This document shows, piece by piece, positions 46,052 to 54,416 of a stretch of DNA of 64,000 nucleotides. The DNA is taken from positions 1 through 64,000 of the forward strand of contig JAFRWY010000047.1 of assembly GCA_017437905.1 (NCBI GenBank), in the 5' to 3' direction. The translations under genes and the position numbers were made by a program. Under the pieces are notes generated by a model. It saw nothing but the letters and a program-made list of their open reading frames with translations, made no database searches and was not told where the DNA came from. The DNA comes from Eubacterium sp. (GTDB lineage Bacteria > Bacillota > Clostridia > Lachnospirales > Lachnospiraceae). Numbering within the stretch: position 1 is the first letter of the stretch; each line of letters starts with the position of its first letter.

Positions 46052-48004
46052 TCACCCAATCGTTACATTTTCATAATCATCGCTGTTGGTCAGGAGCACA
46101 ACTACCGTATCCGGATGGCCGGCTGCCTTGATCTTCTCGATATCGAATTCCATCAGCTTCTGGCCCTTCTTCACCTGGTCACCTTCCGCAACCAGCGTAT
46201 TGAAGCCATCGCCGTTCATTTCCACGGTATCCACGCCCACATGGATCAGAAGCTCCTGATCGTTGGCGCCGGTGATACCGATCGCATGCTTACTGTCAGC
46301 CACGGAGGAAATCTCTCCGTCATACGGAGCGTAAACCACGCCCACCGTAGGCTGCACGCCGATTCCTTCTCCAAGGGTTCCTGCCGCAAATGTGGGATCC
46401 GGGATCTCAGTATACGGGATCACGGTACCCGGTGTGGGCTGGAATATCTCTCCTGCCGAGCTCTTAATAACAATCTTCTGATCGAAGTCTGCCGTATCCG
46501 GAAGACCTGCTGCCACTTCCTTGGCTGTCTCTAAGGCAAGCTTTTCACCGGCGGCAGTCCCTTTTGCCACCGCTCCGGTTCCCTCAGGAACCTCTTCCTT
46601 CCAGACGAACATGGTGAGTCCGAATGCAACACCTCCGGAAATGAGGAGCAGGATCGTGTAAAGTCCTGCATTGTCTATGGTCAGATACCCCGGAATACCC
46701 GTAACACCGTAGGCTGTCGCACCTATGCCCGTCAGGGCTCCGAACAGTGCTCCGGCAGCACCTCCCACCATACCGCATACGAATGGCTTCATGAAACGGA
46801 AGTTGACACCGAAGATTGCAGGCTCTGTAATACCGAGAGCTGCAGACATGGAGGACGGGATCGCTACAGTCTTCAACTTCGCCTGACGGCACTTAATACC
46901 TACTGCAAGGCAGGCACCGAACTGTGCGAAGTTTGCGGCGGACGCAATGGGCATCCACGTATTTAATCCAACCGAGGATAGCATACCGGCCTCGATCACG
47001 TTGTACATATGGTGCAGACCCATGACGACCGTCAGCGGGTATAGGGCACCCATTAACATTGCACCCGGTCCGAACTGAACCAGCCACTTAGCTCCCTTCA
47101 GTACGTAATTCTCCATAAGTGAGAACACGGGACCAATCGCTACGAATGTAATAAGAGCAGTCAGGAATACGGTGGTGATCGGAACCACGAAAAGATCGAT
47201 CATTTCCGGCACATGCTTATGCAGCCACTTTTCGATCTTGCTCATGATCCAGACGGCTATCATGACCGGTATGACATGACCCTGGTAGCCTTGCCTGGAT
47301 ACCGATCCGACGACATAATCTCCGATCTGCAGATTACCGAACAGATTCCAGGTCGGGATCTTGCCTGTGGTGATGCCGAAGAAACTGTTGATTGCCTCCT
47401 CACTACCTACATTCCAGCCGTTCAGCAGGCTCGTATGAACCATCATAAGGCCGATAACGGCTGCCAGGAATACATTTCCGCCGAATACTCTTGCTGCACT
47501 GACTGCCACGATTACAGGCAGGAATGCAAATGCGGTATTCGCCACCATATCCAGGAATGCGTACCAGTCCGTGCTGGCGAAGTCATCGGATACTTTACCG
47601 AGGGCCTCAACCACACCCATCAGAAGACCGGATGCAACGATGGCCGGAAGGATCGGGACGAATACATCACCCACGGACTTCAGTGCCCTCTTCCATGCCG
47701 GCTGCTGTGCCGCAGCGGCTGCCTTGACGTCATCCTTTGTTGCTGCGGACATTCCCGTAACTGCAAGGAACTCATCGTATACCTTGTTGACGGTTCCGGT
47801 TCCGATGATGAGCTGGAGCTGTCCGTTATTCTCGAACATACCCTTCACACCATCTACATTTTCAAGCACCGACTTGTTGATCTTGTCATTGTCCTTGATC
47901 ACAAGACGGAGTCTGGTTGCACAGTGCGCAGCCTGAGCTACGTTTTCACGACCGCCGATATTGGCAACGATCTCTTCCGCGCACTTCCTGTAATCCAGTG
48001 CCAT
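46052..48004 (-). CDS. scrA: PTS sucrose-specific EIIBCA
   Basis: A 650-residue membrane permease that imports sucrose as sucrose-6-phosphate. Domain order is EIIB (phosphocysteine in AHCATRLRL, near residue 28), EIIC with about ten helices (from about 105 to 465, including VVMGLHHMYNVIEAG and SMSAALGITEPAIFG) and EIIA of the glucose type (about 510-645, with the active histidine in LLIHVGVDTVEMNG). The start follows AGGAGG. Its promoter is overlapped by three LacI-type operator sites. Sugar specificity is inferred from neighbours scrB, scrK and amylosucrase. Confidence 0.94.
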   Translation of the reverse strand: MALDYRKCAEEIVANIGGRENVAQAAHCATRLRLVIKDNDKINKSVLENVDGVKGMFENNGQLQLIIGTGTVNKVYDEFLAVTGMSAATKDDVKAAAAAQQPAWKRALKSVGDVFVPILPAIVASGLLMGVVEALGKVSDDFASTDWYAFLDMVANTAFAFLPVIVAVSAARVFGGNVFLAAVIGLMMVHTSLLNGWNVGSEEAINSFFGITTGKIPTWNLFGNLQIGDYVVGSVSRQGYQGHVIPVMIAVWIMSKIEKWLHKHVPEMIDLFVVPITTVFLTALITFVAIGPVFSLMENYVLKGAKWLVQFGPGAMLMGALYPLTVVMGLHHMYNVIEAGMLSSVGLNTWMPIASAANFAQFGACLAVGIKCRQAKLKTVAIPSSMSAALGITEPAIFGVNFRFMKPFVCGMVGGAAGALFGALTGIGATAYGVTGIPGYLTIDNAGLYTILLLISGGVAFGLTMFVWKEEVPEGTGAVAKGTAAGEKLALETAKEVAAGLPDTADFDQKIVIKSSAGEIFQPTPGTVIPYTEIPDPTFAAGTLGEGIGVQPTVGVVYAPYDGEISSVADSKHAIGITGANDQELLIHVGVDTVEMNGDGFNTLVAEGDQVKKGQKLMEFDIEKIKAAGHPDTVVVLLTNSDDYENVTIG

Positions 48005-48123
48005 GTAGTGTCCTCCTTTCTCCTGACCGTTTTACATAGTCCTGCTCATTTTCCGTTACTCTGCCAACCTCTTCTGCCATCCGTTAACGTCGCCGGCCAG
48101 AGCCGAATTCTTTGAAATATTGT

Positions 48124-48185
48124 TGTAATCGTTTTCACTCGCTTTTCATTATAACCGTTTATTTATTTTTCTGCAACCGTTTTAT
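48124..48185. promoter_or_regulatory. Three LacI-type operators on the scrA promoter
   Basis: Plus-strand TGTAATCGTTTTCA (48124-48137), TATAACCGTTTATT (48150-48163) and TGCAACCGTTTTAT (48172-48185) share the AAACGRTTA half-site (minus strand) found at the amylosucrase operator. They cover the start, the -10 and the -35 respectively. Confidence 0.7.
48148..48176 (-). promoter_or_regulatory. Promoter of scrA
   Basis: On the minus strand TTGCAG (48171-48176), a 17-base spacer and a perfect TATAAT (48148-48153). Lies about 145 bases before the scrA start. Confidence 0.82.
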
Positions 48186-48200
48186 GATTCTTTTTTGATA

Positions 48201-49019
48201 TCAGTCCAAACCCAGATCCGCAAATGCCTTTGCCAGGCCGTCTTCCTCCACAGAAGGGCACACGACATCCGATACTGCCTTCAGTGCATCCGATCCGTTT
48301 TCCATGCAGATACTGGTCCCGACGGCCTCGATCATTTCCAGATCATTCATACTGTCGCCGAATCCGTAGGTGTCTGAGATTGGAACTCCGTAATGCTCCG
48401 CGATCAGACGCACCCCGAGACCTTTGTCAAACTTGCGGTTTACCAGCTCTCCGTTCAGGCAGCTGTGCGCCTTTACCTCCTGAATCACAAACCGGAAATC
48501 CTTCTCCAGTTCCGCTTTACAGGCATCCAGCTGGTCAAATGAGGTACACATGACCACCACCTTGTAGATCGGGCGGTTATCATACTCCTGCATGGGTCGG
48601 ATCCCGAGATTTGAGGAAAGGGCCTTCCTCCAACGCTCGATCTCACTATTTCCTTCTACCTGCCCGGAGAGGAATTCCCCAAGGTTTTCATCGCCCCAGG
48701 AACCGTCCTTTGCCTCCACGGTACAGAACACCCCGCTGTCGTGAAGGGTTCTGAGGGCGATCTCCCGCTGCTCATCTGTCATGGGGCAGTCGTACAGAAC
48801 TTCATTCTCGACCATCACATAGCCCCCTCCGCATCCCACAAAACCGTCAAAATCATATTTCAGCAGGGGGCTCAGCATATCCGGATTCCGGCCGGTACAG
48901 AGAAACACCTTATTTCCTTTCGCCTGCGCCGCACGGATCGCTGCCAGCGCACTGTCCGGCGGGATATTCTCTCCCGGCCGGGTCAGTGTCCCGTCAATGT
49001 CTATAAAGATCAGTTTCAT
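48201..49019 (-). CDS. HAD-superfamily Cof-type phosphatase
   Basis: A 272-residue cytoplasmic phosphatase. Motif I is FIDIDGTLT (D7, D9), motif II lies in VFLCTGRN, and the C-terminal motif III/IV reads YGFGDSMNDLEMIEAVG. The large C2 cap between them makes it Cof/YidA-like. Likely substrates are small sugar phosphates. It is encoded 3 bases after the LacI-family regulator, so it is co-transcribed with it and may dephosphorylate an overflow sugar phosphate in sucrose metabolism (inference). Ribosome site AAAGGGGG lies inside the end of the regulator gene. Confidence 0.92.
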   Translation of the reverse strand: MKLIFIDIDGTLTRPGENIPPDSALAAIRAAQAKGNKVFLCTGRNPDMLSPLLKYDFDGFVGCGGGYVMVENEVLYDCPMTDEQREIALRTLHDSGVFCTVEAKDGSWGDENLGEFLSGQVEGNSEIERWRKALSSNLGIRPMQEYDNRPIYKVVVMCTSFDQLDACKAELEKDFRFVIQEVKAHSCLNGELVNRKFDKGLGVRLIAEHYGVPISDTYGFGDSMNDLEMIEAVGTSICMENGSDALKAVSDVVCPSVEEDGLAKAFADLGLD

Positions 49020-49022
49020 TCT

Positions 49023-50006
49023 CTAGATCGACCCCCTTTCCACAATCTCATAGCCGAGTTTGATCCGGTCCACCGCACGTGTTGTTTCCGGATCATCGAT
49101 CAGATCCAGAAGCAGTTTCCCGGCAACCCTTCCACACTCCTCATAGTAAAGTGCCACCGTGGTCAGTGTCGGATCCGAGATCAGATCCGCCCAGCTGTCT
49201 CCTACGCCGGTCACACTGACGTCCTTCGGAAGCTTCCTGCCCGCATCCTTCAGAGCCCGTATCACCCCGTGAGCGATATGGTCGGAGGCGCAGATCACAC
49301 CATCCGCATCCGGATACTCCTTCAGGAGCTCCAGGCCGGCGATATATCCGCCTTCCACATCGAAATCCGATAAAATGCAAGGCATCGCCGCAGGATCCAG
49401 TCCCGCCTCCCGGAACGCCCTCTGCGCCCCTTTCTTCCGTGCCTTTCCCACAGCTGTATCAGCCTCATCCACGCCGATATATACCACCCGTTTCCGCTTC
49501 GCAAGAACACGCTTTGCCATGTCATACAGAGCAGTTTCATCGTCATGGTAGACACAAGGGACATTCTTGAAATTCTGTCCTGTCACCACCAGCGGGATCC
49601 TGCAGTCCGCGATCGCTCCGCGAAGCCGGGGAGTCAGGGAAGTTCCCATCAGAATGATTCCTTCCATGCCACCTCTTTGCATGGATTCCACAAACTGAAC
49701 CTCCTCATTCCTGTCACCGAAGGTACAGCCGAGAATGATGGTCTTCCCACGTTCATCCAGCATTTCCATCAGACCCGTCAATACTCTTGACATGGAGTGG
49801 GACTGGATCCTGGGGATGATCACCCCGACCTGTCCGCTCCGTCCGGTACGCATGGTCTGTGCCACCGCATTCGGCGTATAATCATTTTTCTCAACAACCT
49901 TCTTGATTCTTTTTCTTTTTTCCTCACTCAGGGAGCCGCCGTTAAAATATCTGCTTACTGCCGCCGTAGATACCTCCGCCAGTTCTGCAACTTCTTTTAT
50001 CGTCAT
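49023..50006 (-). CDS. scrR: LacI-family transcriptional regulator, probable sucrose repressor ScrR
   Basis: A 327-residue DNA-binding regulator. The N-terminal helix-turn-helix is TIKEVAELAEVSTAAVSRYF, with the hinge helix at PNAVAQTMRTGRSGQVGVIIP. A periplasmic-binding-protein-like effector domain follows to the C-terminus (VTGVGDSWADLISDPTLTTV). Position between scrA and amylosucrase, and AAACGRTTA operators on both of their promoters, support the name. No operator is seen on its own upstream region, so it may not be autoregulated. The start follows GGAGGG. Confidence 0.9.
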   Translation of the reverse strand: MTIKEVAELAEVSTAAVSRYFNGGSLSEEKRKRIKKVVEKNDYTPNAVAQTMRTGRSGQVGVIIPRIQSHSMSRVLTGLMEMLDERGKTIILGCTFGDRNEEVQFVESMQRGGMEGIILMGTSLTPRLRGAIADCRIPLVVTGQNFKNVPCVYHDDETALYDMAKRVLAKRKRVVYIGVDEADTAVGKARKKGAQRAFREAGLDPAAMPCILSDFDVEGGYIAGLELLKEYPDADGVICASDHIAHGVIRALKDAGRKLPKDVSVTGVGDSWADLISDPTLTTVALYYEECGRVAGKLLLDLIDDPETTRAVDRIKLGYEIVERGSI

Positions 50007-50110
50007 AATCGCCCTCCATTTTATGATGACTCTGGAGTCAAAAAGTTTTTTGTCCCCAGAATAACATATATCATCCTGACCTCCGCAGGGGTAAAGGGTT
50101 TTTCTCTAAT

Positions 50111-52006
50111 TTACAGTTTCGTGATCAACCATGCAAAATCCTGTGCCGGAATATCCACCGCCTTCGCCTCTCTCTTTTTTCCGGTCAGAAGATCCATATA
50201 TTCCTCTTCTTCATTAATCCAGGCTGTTTCATCCTGATCACTGAAATTAAACAATGCAATCAGTTTCTCGCCGCGATAGTACCGTCCGATGCCGAGGATA
50301 TGGTCATTCCAGGTCTCCACGATCCACGTATCTGCTTCATTTTCAAAGACCCTGTGCTTCTTCCGAAGTTCGGAGAGCTTCCGGATTCCGTCGAAGACAC
50401 GTTCCTCGCGGCTGCCCTTCTCCTTTCGTCTTGCCACACTGTCCCAGTCCAGATTTCCACGGTGAAGATAACGGCTGTCATCCGCTCGTTCCGGATTCTC
50501 ATGGTAGGTGTAGTCATTTCTCTGTCCGATCTCGTCCCCGCTGTAAAGAACAGGGATTCCGCTCTGAGTAAAGAGAAACGCGTGTAGCATCACATCCAGG
50601 CGGATAGCCCGGTCCAGCTTATCCTCTCTTCCCTCATATTCTGCGGCTTCGATCCCCGAAAGAGATGCGGTGGTTCCGCAGAGCCGTGCATCCCCGAGTC
50701 GCGGATCATCGTTGTACAGCTCTCCCCGGGCATCCGTTCCCGGCCATGCACCCTTCAGATAATCATTCAGATACTTCTTATGTGCCACCTCCTCGATGCC
50801 GAACCGCTTCAGATAGTCATAATCCAGACCCCAGCCGATATCGTCGTGACACCGAAGATAATTCAGGAACACATACTGTTTCGGGAGGGCAAATACCGTC
50901 CCCAGCTGGTGCTTTAAGAGCCGCACATCCCTGGTTGCCACGGTGTGCCAGGTACTTGCCATGGTGGTTACATTGTATAGCATATGGCATTCCGGCTTCT
51001 CCACGGTTCCGAAGTATGGAACCACCTTGGAGGGCTCCATAACCACTTCCCCGAGAAGCAGGGTTCCCGGGCATACCACCTCAGCTGCGATCCTCATGAT
51101 CCGGACAAGCGTATGCACCTCCGGAAGGTTCCTGCAGTTGGTCCCGAGGGTCTTCCAGATGTACGGCACCGCATCCAGCCGGATGATGTCCACGCCCTGG
51201 TTGCAAAGATAGAGCATATTCTCCGTCATATCATTGAACACCACCGGGTTCCGGTAGTTCAGGTCCCACTGGTAAGGATAGAAGGAGGTCATAACCACTT
51301 TTCCCGCTTCATCACACCAGGTGAAATTCCCCGGTGCCGTGGTCGGAAAGACCTGCGGAACCGTTTTCTCGAATTCATTCGGAATATCCCAGTTATCATA
51401 GAAGAAATATCGGTCCTGGAATTCCTTCTCTCCAGCCCGTGCACGTTTCGCCCATTCATGATCCTCACTGGTATGGTTCATGACAAAGTCCAGGCAGACC
51501 GAGATGCCCCGCGCATGGCAGGCCTCGGCAAGCTTCGCCAGATCCTTCATGGTTCCGAGGGACGGCTCCACCTCGCGGAAGTCCGAAACCGCATATCCGC
51601 CGTCAGACCGGCCCTTCGGGCTGGAAAGCAGCGGCATCAGGTGCAGATAGTTCACTCCGCACTCCTCAATATAATCGAGATGGGACTGTACTCCCTGAAG
51701 GCTTCCTGCAAAGGCATTCGTATACATCAGCATACCCAGCATCTCATTTCCGGAAAACCATTCCGGCATGGCCTCCCGCCCCAGATCCCATTTTTTCAGT
51801 TCCTTACTCCTTGCCTTGTAGCATGCATAGAGCATTTCGCAAAAATAAAGAAATGCCTGCATATCGTTCTGATACAGCTCCGCATACAGCCACTTCAACT
51901 CATCATACGCCGGCTCCATCCGTTCCCGAAACGTCTTGTCCCAGCGTTTCTTCTTCATCCAGTCTGTTGTATCATATGTGCCCATAGCATCAGCTTCCTG
52001 CGCCAT
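50111..52006 (-). CDS. Amylosucrase (GH13 subfamily 4)
   Basis: A 631-residue glucan-forming transglucosidase that uses sucrose to build alpha-1,4-glucan and release fructose. The helical N-terminal domain contains WDKTFRERMEPAYDELKWLY. The barrel has SDGGYAVSDFREVEPSLGT, DFVMNHTSEDHEWA, the nucleophile in GVDIIRLDAVPYIWK (near D279), the acid/base in LLGEVVM (near E320) and RCHDDIGWG. The length and all blocks match Neisseria amylosucrase (about 636). No signal peptide, so intracellular. I chose ATG 52006, preceded by GGAGG; the frame is open 37 codons earlier only across promoter and operator. A sucrose or glucan phosphorylase activity is the main alternative. Confidence 0.9.
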   Translation of the reverse strand: MAQEADAMGTYDTTDWMKKKRWDKTFRERMEPAYDELKWLYAELYQNDMQAFLYFCEMLYACYKARSKELKKWDLGREAMPEWFSGNEMLGMLMYTNAFAGSLQGVQSHLDYIEECGVNYLHLMPLLSSPKGRSDGGYAVSDFREVEPSLGTMKDLAKLAEACHARGISVCLDFVMNHTSEDHEWAKRARAGEKEFQDRYFFYDNWDIPNEFEKTVPQVFPTTAPGNFTWCDEAGKVVMTSFYPYQWDLNYRNPVVFNDMTENMLYLCNQGVDIIRLDAVPYIWKTLGTNCRNLPEVHTLVRIMRIAAEVVCPGTLLLGEVVMEPSKVVPYFGTVEKPECHMLYNVTTMASTWHTVATRDVRLLKHQLGTVFALPKQYVFLNYLRCHDDIGWGLDYDYLKRFGIEEVAHKKYLNDYLKGAWPGTDARGELYNDDPRLGDARLCGTTASLSGIEAAEYEGREDKLDRAIRLDVMLHAFLFTQSGIPVLYSGDEIGQRNDYTYHENPERADDSRYLHRGNLDWDSVARRKEKGSREERVFDGIRKLSELRKKHRVFENEADTWIVETWNDHILGIGRYYRGEKLIALFNFSDQDETAWINEEEEYMDLLTGKKREAKAVDIPAQDFAWLITKL

Positions 52007-52030
52007 AACCATTTCCTCCGTATCTGATCC

Positions 52031-52079
52031 TAACCGTTTCCAAATTGTCTTTTTTGAAATTGCATTGTAAACGATTACA
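52031..52079. promoter_or_regulatory. LacI-type operators in the amylosucrase leader
   Basis: TGTAAACGATTACA (52066-52079) is an almost perfect palindrome just downstream of the promoter. TAACCGTTTCC (52031-52041) is a second, weaker half-matching site nearer the start codon. Both match the scrA operators. Confidence 0.78.
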
Positions 52080-52084
52080 TTCTC

Positions 52085-52113
52085 ATTATAAAAAAAGTGC
52101 CTGCAATATGCAA
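52085..52113 (-). promoter_or_regulatory. Promoter of the amylosucrase gene
   Basis: On the minus strand TTGCAT (52108-52113), a 17-base spacer and perfect TATAAT (52085-52090). The -35 lies in the loop and inner stem of the ptsI terminator. Confidence 0.85.
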
Positions 52114-52122
52114 GCACTTTTT
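52091..52122 (-). terminator. Terminator of ptsI, overlapping the amylosucrase promoter
   Basis: AAAAAGTGC pairs with GCACTTTTT (52092-52100, 52114-52122) with an inner TGCA/TGCA arm, giving a hairpin followed by TTTTTT on the minus strand. It starts 14 bases after the ptsI stop. Confidence 0.82.
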
Positions 52123-52135
52123 CATCGGTACAAAA

Positions 52136-53782
52136 CTATTTTTCGGCCTTATATGCCGCCACATCCGTCTCACGAACGATCTTCCGGAGCGGAAGGATCC
52201 GTCCCGGTGATACGGACAGTTCGTCATAACCCATCGCCAGGAACTCCTTCGTCAATGTGAGATCCGCACCCAGTTCGCCGCAGATGCCCGCCCATTTTCC
52301 ATACTTATGTGCAGCATCCACAACCATCTTCAGCATCTTCATGATCGCCGGATGGTGGGAATCATAGAACTTGTCAAGAGACTGGTTCTGACGATCGATC
52401 GCCAGCGTGTACTGGGTCAGGTCGTTGGTGCCGACACTGAAGAAATCCACTTCCTTCGCCAGTTCTTCCGCCATCATAACCGATGCAGGTGTCTCAATCA
52501 TAATACCGGTCTCAATCTCCTTGTCATAAGGGATTCCCTGTTCATCCAGTTCGCCCTTCACTTCCGTCAGAATCCCCCGGATCTCTTTCACTTCATCCAC
52601 GGAAATGATCATCGGGAACATGATGGAGATCTTTCCGTATGCAGAAGCCCGCAGGATCGCACGCAGCTGTGTCTTGAAGATCTCCGGCCGTGTGAGACAG
52701 ATACGGATCGCACGAAGTCCCAGCGCCGGGTTCTCCTCTGCCGGCAATTGGAAATAATCCGCCTGCTTATCCGCACCGATGTCCAGTGTGCGGATAATAA
52801 CCTTCTTGCCGGCCAACGTTTCCGCCACCTGCTTATAGATTGCAAACTGTTCATCCTCCGTCGGATAGTCCGAAGAACCAAGATAAATGAATTCCGAGCG
52901 GAACAGGCCGATCCCGCCGGCGTCATTCTTCAGCACAAGTCCAAGATCCTTGGTATTTCCGATATTCGCATACAGATTAATCTTCTGACCGTCCAGGGTC
53001 ACATTTTCCTTGCCCTTCAGTTCCTCAAGAAGCGCCTTTTTCTCCAGTTCTGCCTGAAGAATCTTTTGCTTTGCTTCCAGCACCTCCGGTGTCGGTTCCA
53101 CATAAACCTTTCCCTCGAAACCATCCACGATGGCTTCCTTGCCGTCCACCTCGTCGGTGAGGGGGATCGGGCAGGTAATGATTGCAGGGATGTTCATGGT
53201 CTTTGCCAGGATCGAGGTATGTGAATTCGCAGAGCCGTGTACGGTTACAAAGGACAGGATCTTGTCCTTATCCATCTGAACAGTCTCCGACGGTGCCAGG
53301 TCATCCGCAACCACGATCACGGGTTCATCCGATTCGATTCCTTCTCCTCCGTGACCCTGCAGGATCCGGACGATCCGCTCGGAGATATCCTTGATATCCG
53401 CTGCTCTTCCGCGGAAATATTCATCCTCCATCTCCTCGAACATTTTCTTGAAATTATCCCCGGTTTCCGCAACTGCATACTCCGCATTCACGCCCTGTCC
53501 CTGAATAATGCTCTCTACGGATTCCACGAAATCGTCATCGTCCACCATCATCTGGTGTGCCTCGAAGATCTCCGCCGAGGCCTCACCGACCTCCTTTACC
53601 GCCTTCTCATACAGAGCCTGGAGCTGCTTCACAGCCTCCTGACGGGCCTCTGCGTAACGTGCGATCTCAGCGTCCGTGTCTTCAACCTTTTCGCGTTTTA
53701 CCGTTTCTTCGTTCTTTTTGTATACAGAAAGCTTTCCGATCGCAACTCCTTCAAATACCGATTTACCCTCATAAACAACCAT
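52136..53782 (-). CDS. ptsI: PTS enzyme I (phosphoenolpyruvate-protein phosphotransferase)
   Basis: A 548-residue cytoplasmic enzyme that transfers phosphate from PEP to HPr. The N-terminal HPr-binding helical region is followed by the swivelling phosphohistidine domain with VHGSANSHTSILAKT (histidine near 188; the usual motif is GGRTSHTAI). The PEP-binding barrel has RTLDIGADKQADYF, IGLFRSEFIYL, FFSVGTNDLTQYTLA and the catalytic cysteine in WAGICGELGAD. Length is slightly shorter than the common 570. The start follows GAGGAGG. It has its own promoter and terminator; together with HPr and ScrA it completes the phosphorelay locally. Confidence 0.95.
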   Translation of the reverse strand: MVVYEGKSVFEGVAIGKLSVYKKNEETVKREKVEDTDAEIARYAEARQEAVKQLQALYEKAVKEVGEASAEIFEAHQMMVDDDDFVESVESIIQGQGVNAEYAVAETGDNFKKMFEEMEDEYFRGRAADIKDISERIVRILQGHGGEGIESDEPVIVVADDLAPSETVQMDKDKILSFVTVHGSANSHTSILAKTMNIPAIITCPIPLTDEVDGKEAIVDGFEGKVYVEPTPEVLEAKQKILQAELEKKALLEELKGKENVTLDGQKINLYANIGNTKDLGLVLKNDAGGIGLFRSEFIYLGSSDYPTEDEQFAIYKQVAETLAGKKVIIRTLDIGADKQADYFQLPAEENPALGLRAIRICLTRPEIFKTQLRAILRASAYGKISIMFPMIISVDEVKEIRGILTEVKGELDEQGIPYDKEIETGIMIETPASVMMAEELAKEVDFFSVGTNDLTQYTLAIDRQNQSLDKFYDSHHPAIMKMLKMVVDAAHKYGKWAGICGELGADLTLTKEFLAMGYDELSVSPGRILPLRKIVRETDVAAYKAEK

Positions 53783-53848
53783 GCAGCGCCCTCCTCATTC
53801 CGTTTATTTTTGTAATCCTTTACATCGAATTTTCACTATCTGCATTTC

Positions 53849-53877
53849 ATTGTATCATGTCATCCGGCATTTGAAAA
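53849..53877 (-). promoter_or_regulatory. Probable ptsI promoter
   Basis: On the minus strand TTTTCA (53872-53877), a 17-base spacer and TACAAT (53849-53854), about 65 bases before the start codon. No LacI-type operator is seen here, in contrast to scrA. Confidence 0.55.
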
Positions 53878-53910
53878 CAACTATTTAAAAAATATCCGGA
53901 GCCTCCCCCT

Positions 53911-54228
53911 TCAGCTCCGCAGCGCCCAGAGGTTCCTGGCCTGGTCATAGTACAGCCGCACCGTGCGGATCCGTCCGAATACCATGATGTGGCACTCGAA
54001 GACCAGCATATGATCCGTGACATAGATCCCGTCCCGGGTCGTGTATGCCCCGCGGCCGGTCAGGTCACGGTACCCCTTGATGGTATAGGCATGCAGTTCT
54101 CCTTCTTCATCGCACACCCGCAGACGGAGGGGGATCACCTCTCCGTCCCGGTTATGCTGACAGATCACATCCACGGTATGCTCGATGATATTATCCTTAT
54201 TCTGTTTTGGGATCCTTTCTTCATTCAT
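53911..54228 (-). CDS. Small hypothetical protein, beta-rich
   Basis: A 105-residue soluble protein, no signal or membrane segment. Predicted mostly beta strands (VIPLRLRVCDEEGELHAYTI, DGIYVTDHMLVFECHIMVF, RIRTVRLYYDQARNLWAL). The start follows AGAGGACA. The frame ends 34 bases before the probable ptsI promoter. Small beta proteins of this kind are common in Lachnospiraceae, but I cannot name a family or function. Confidence 0.65.
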   Translation of the reverse strand: MNEERIPKQNKDNIIEHTVDVICQHNRDGEVIPLRLRVCDEEGELHAYTIKGYRDLTGRGAYTTRDGIYVTDHMLVFECHIMVFGRIRTVRLYYDQARNLWALRS

Positions 54229-54274
54229 GGCACTGTCCTCTTACCGCCATTATAGAACGTGTGTTCGATATTGT

Positions 54275-54310
54275 AAAGAAGAAAAAACCCTCACTTTTTC
54301 GTGAGGGTTT
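54275..54310 (-). terminator. Terminator after the diguanylate cyclase operon
   Basis: AAACCCTCAC (54285-54294) pairs with GTGAGGGTTT (54301-54310), 6-base loop, followed on the minus strand by TTTTCTTCTTTAC. Confidence 0.88.
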
Positions 54311-54334
54311 CCCTGAGTTTCCCTGTAGATATAT

Positions 54335-54416
54335 ATCCGGTTCCACACCCGGTCTGCATTTCTTCCGAAAGCGATCTGTATCCGGTTTCACACCCGGCCT
54401 ATACTTCTTCCGAAAG
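54335..54416. repeat. Tandem duplication at the 3' end of the diguanylate cyclase gene
   Basis: Two copies of a 37-base unit (ATCCGGTTYCACACCCGG...CTTCCGAAAG) at 54335-54371 and 54380-54416, period 45. The second covers the last codons and stop of the gene, so the first is a duplicated gene tail lying between stop and terminator. Confidence 0.75.
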
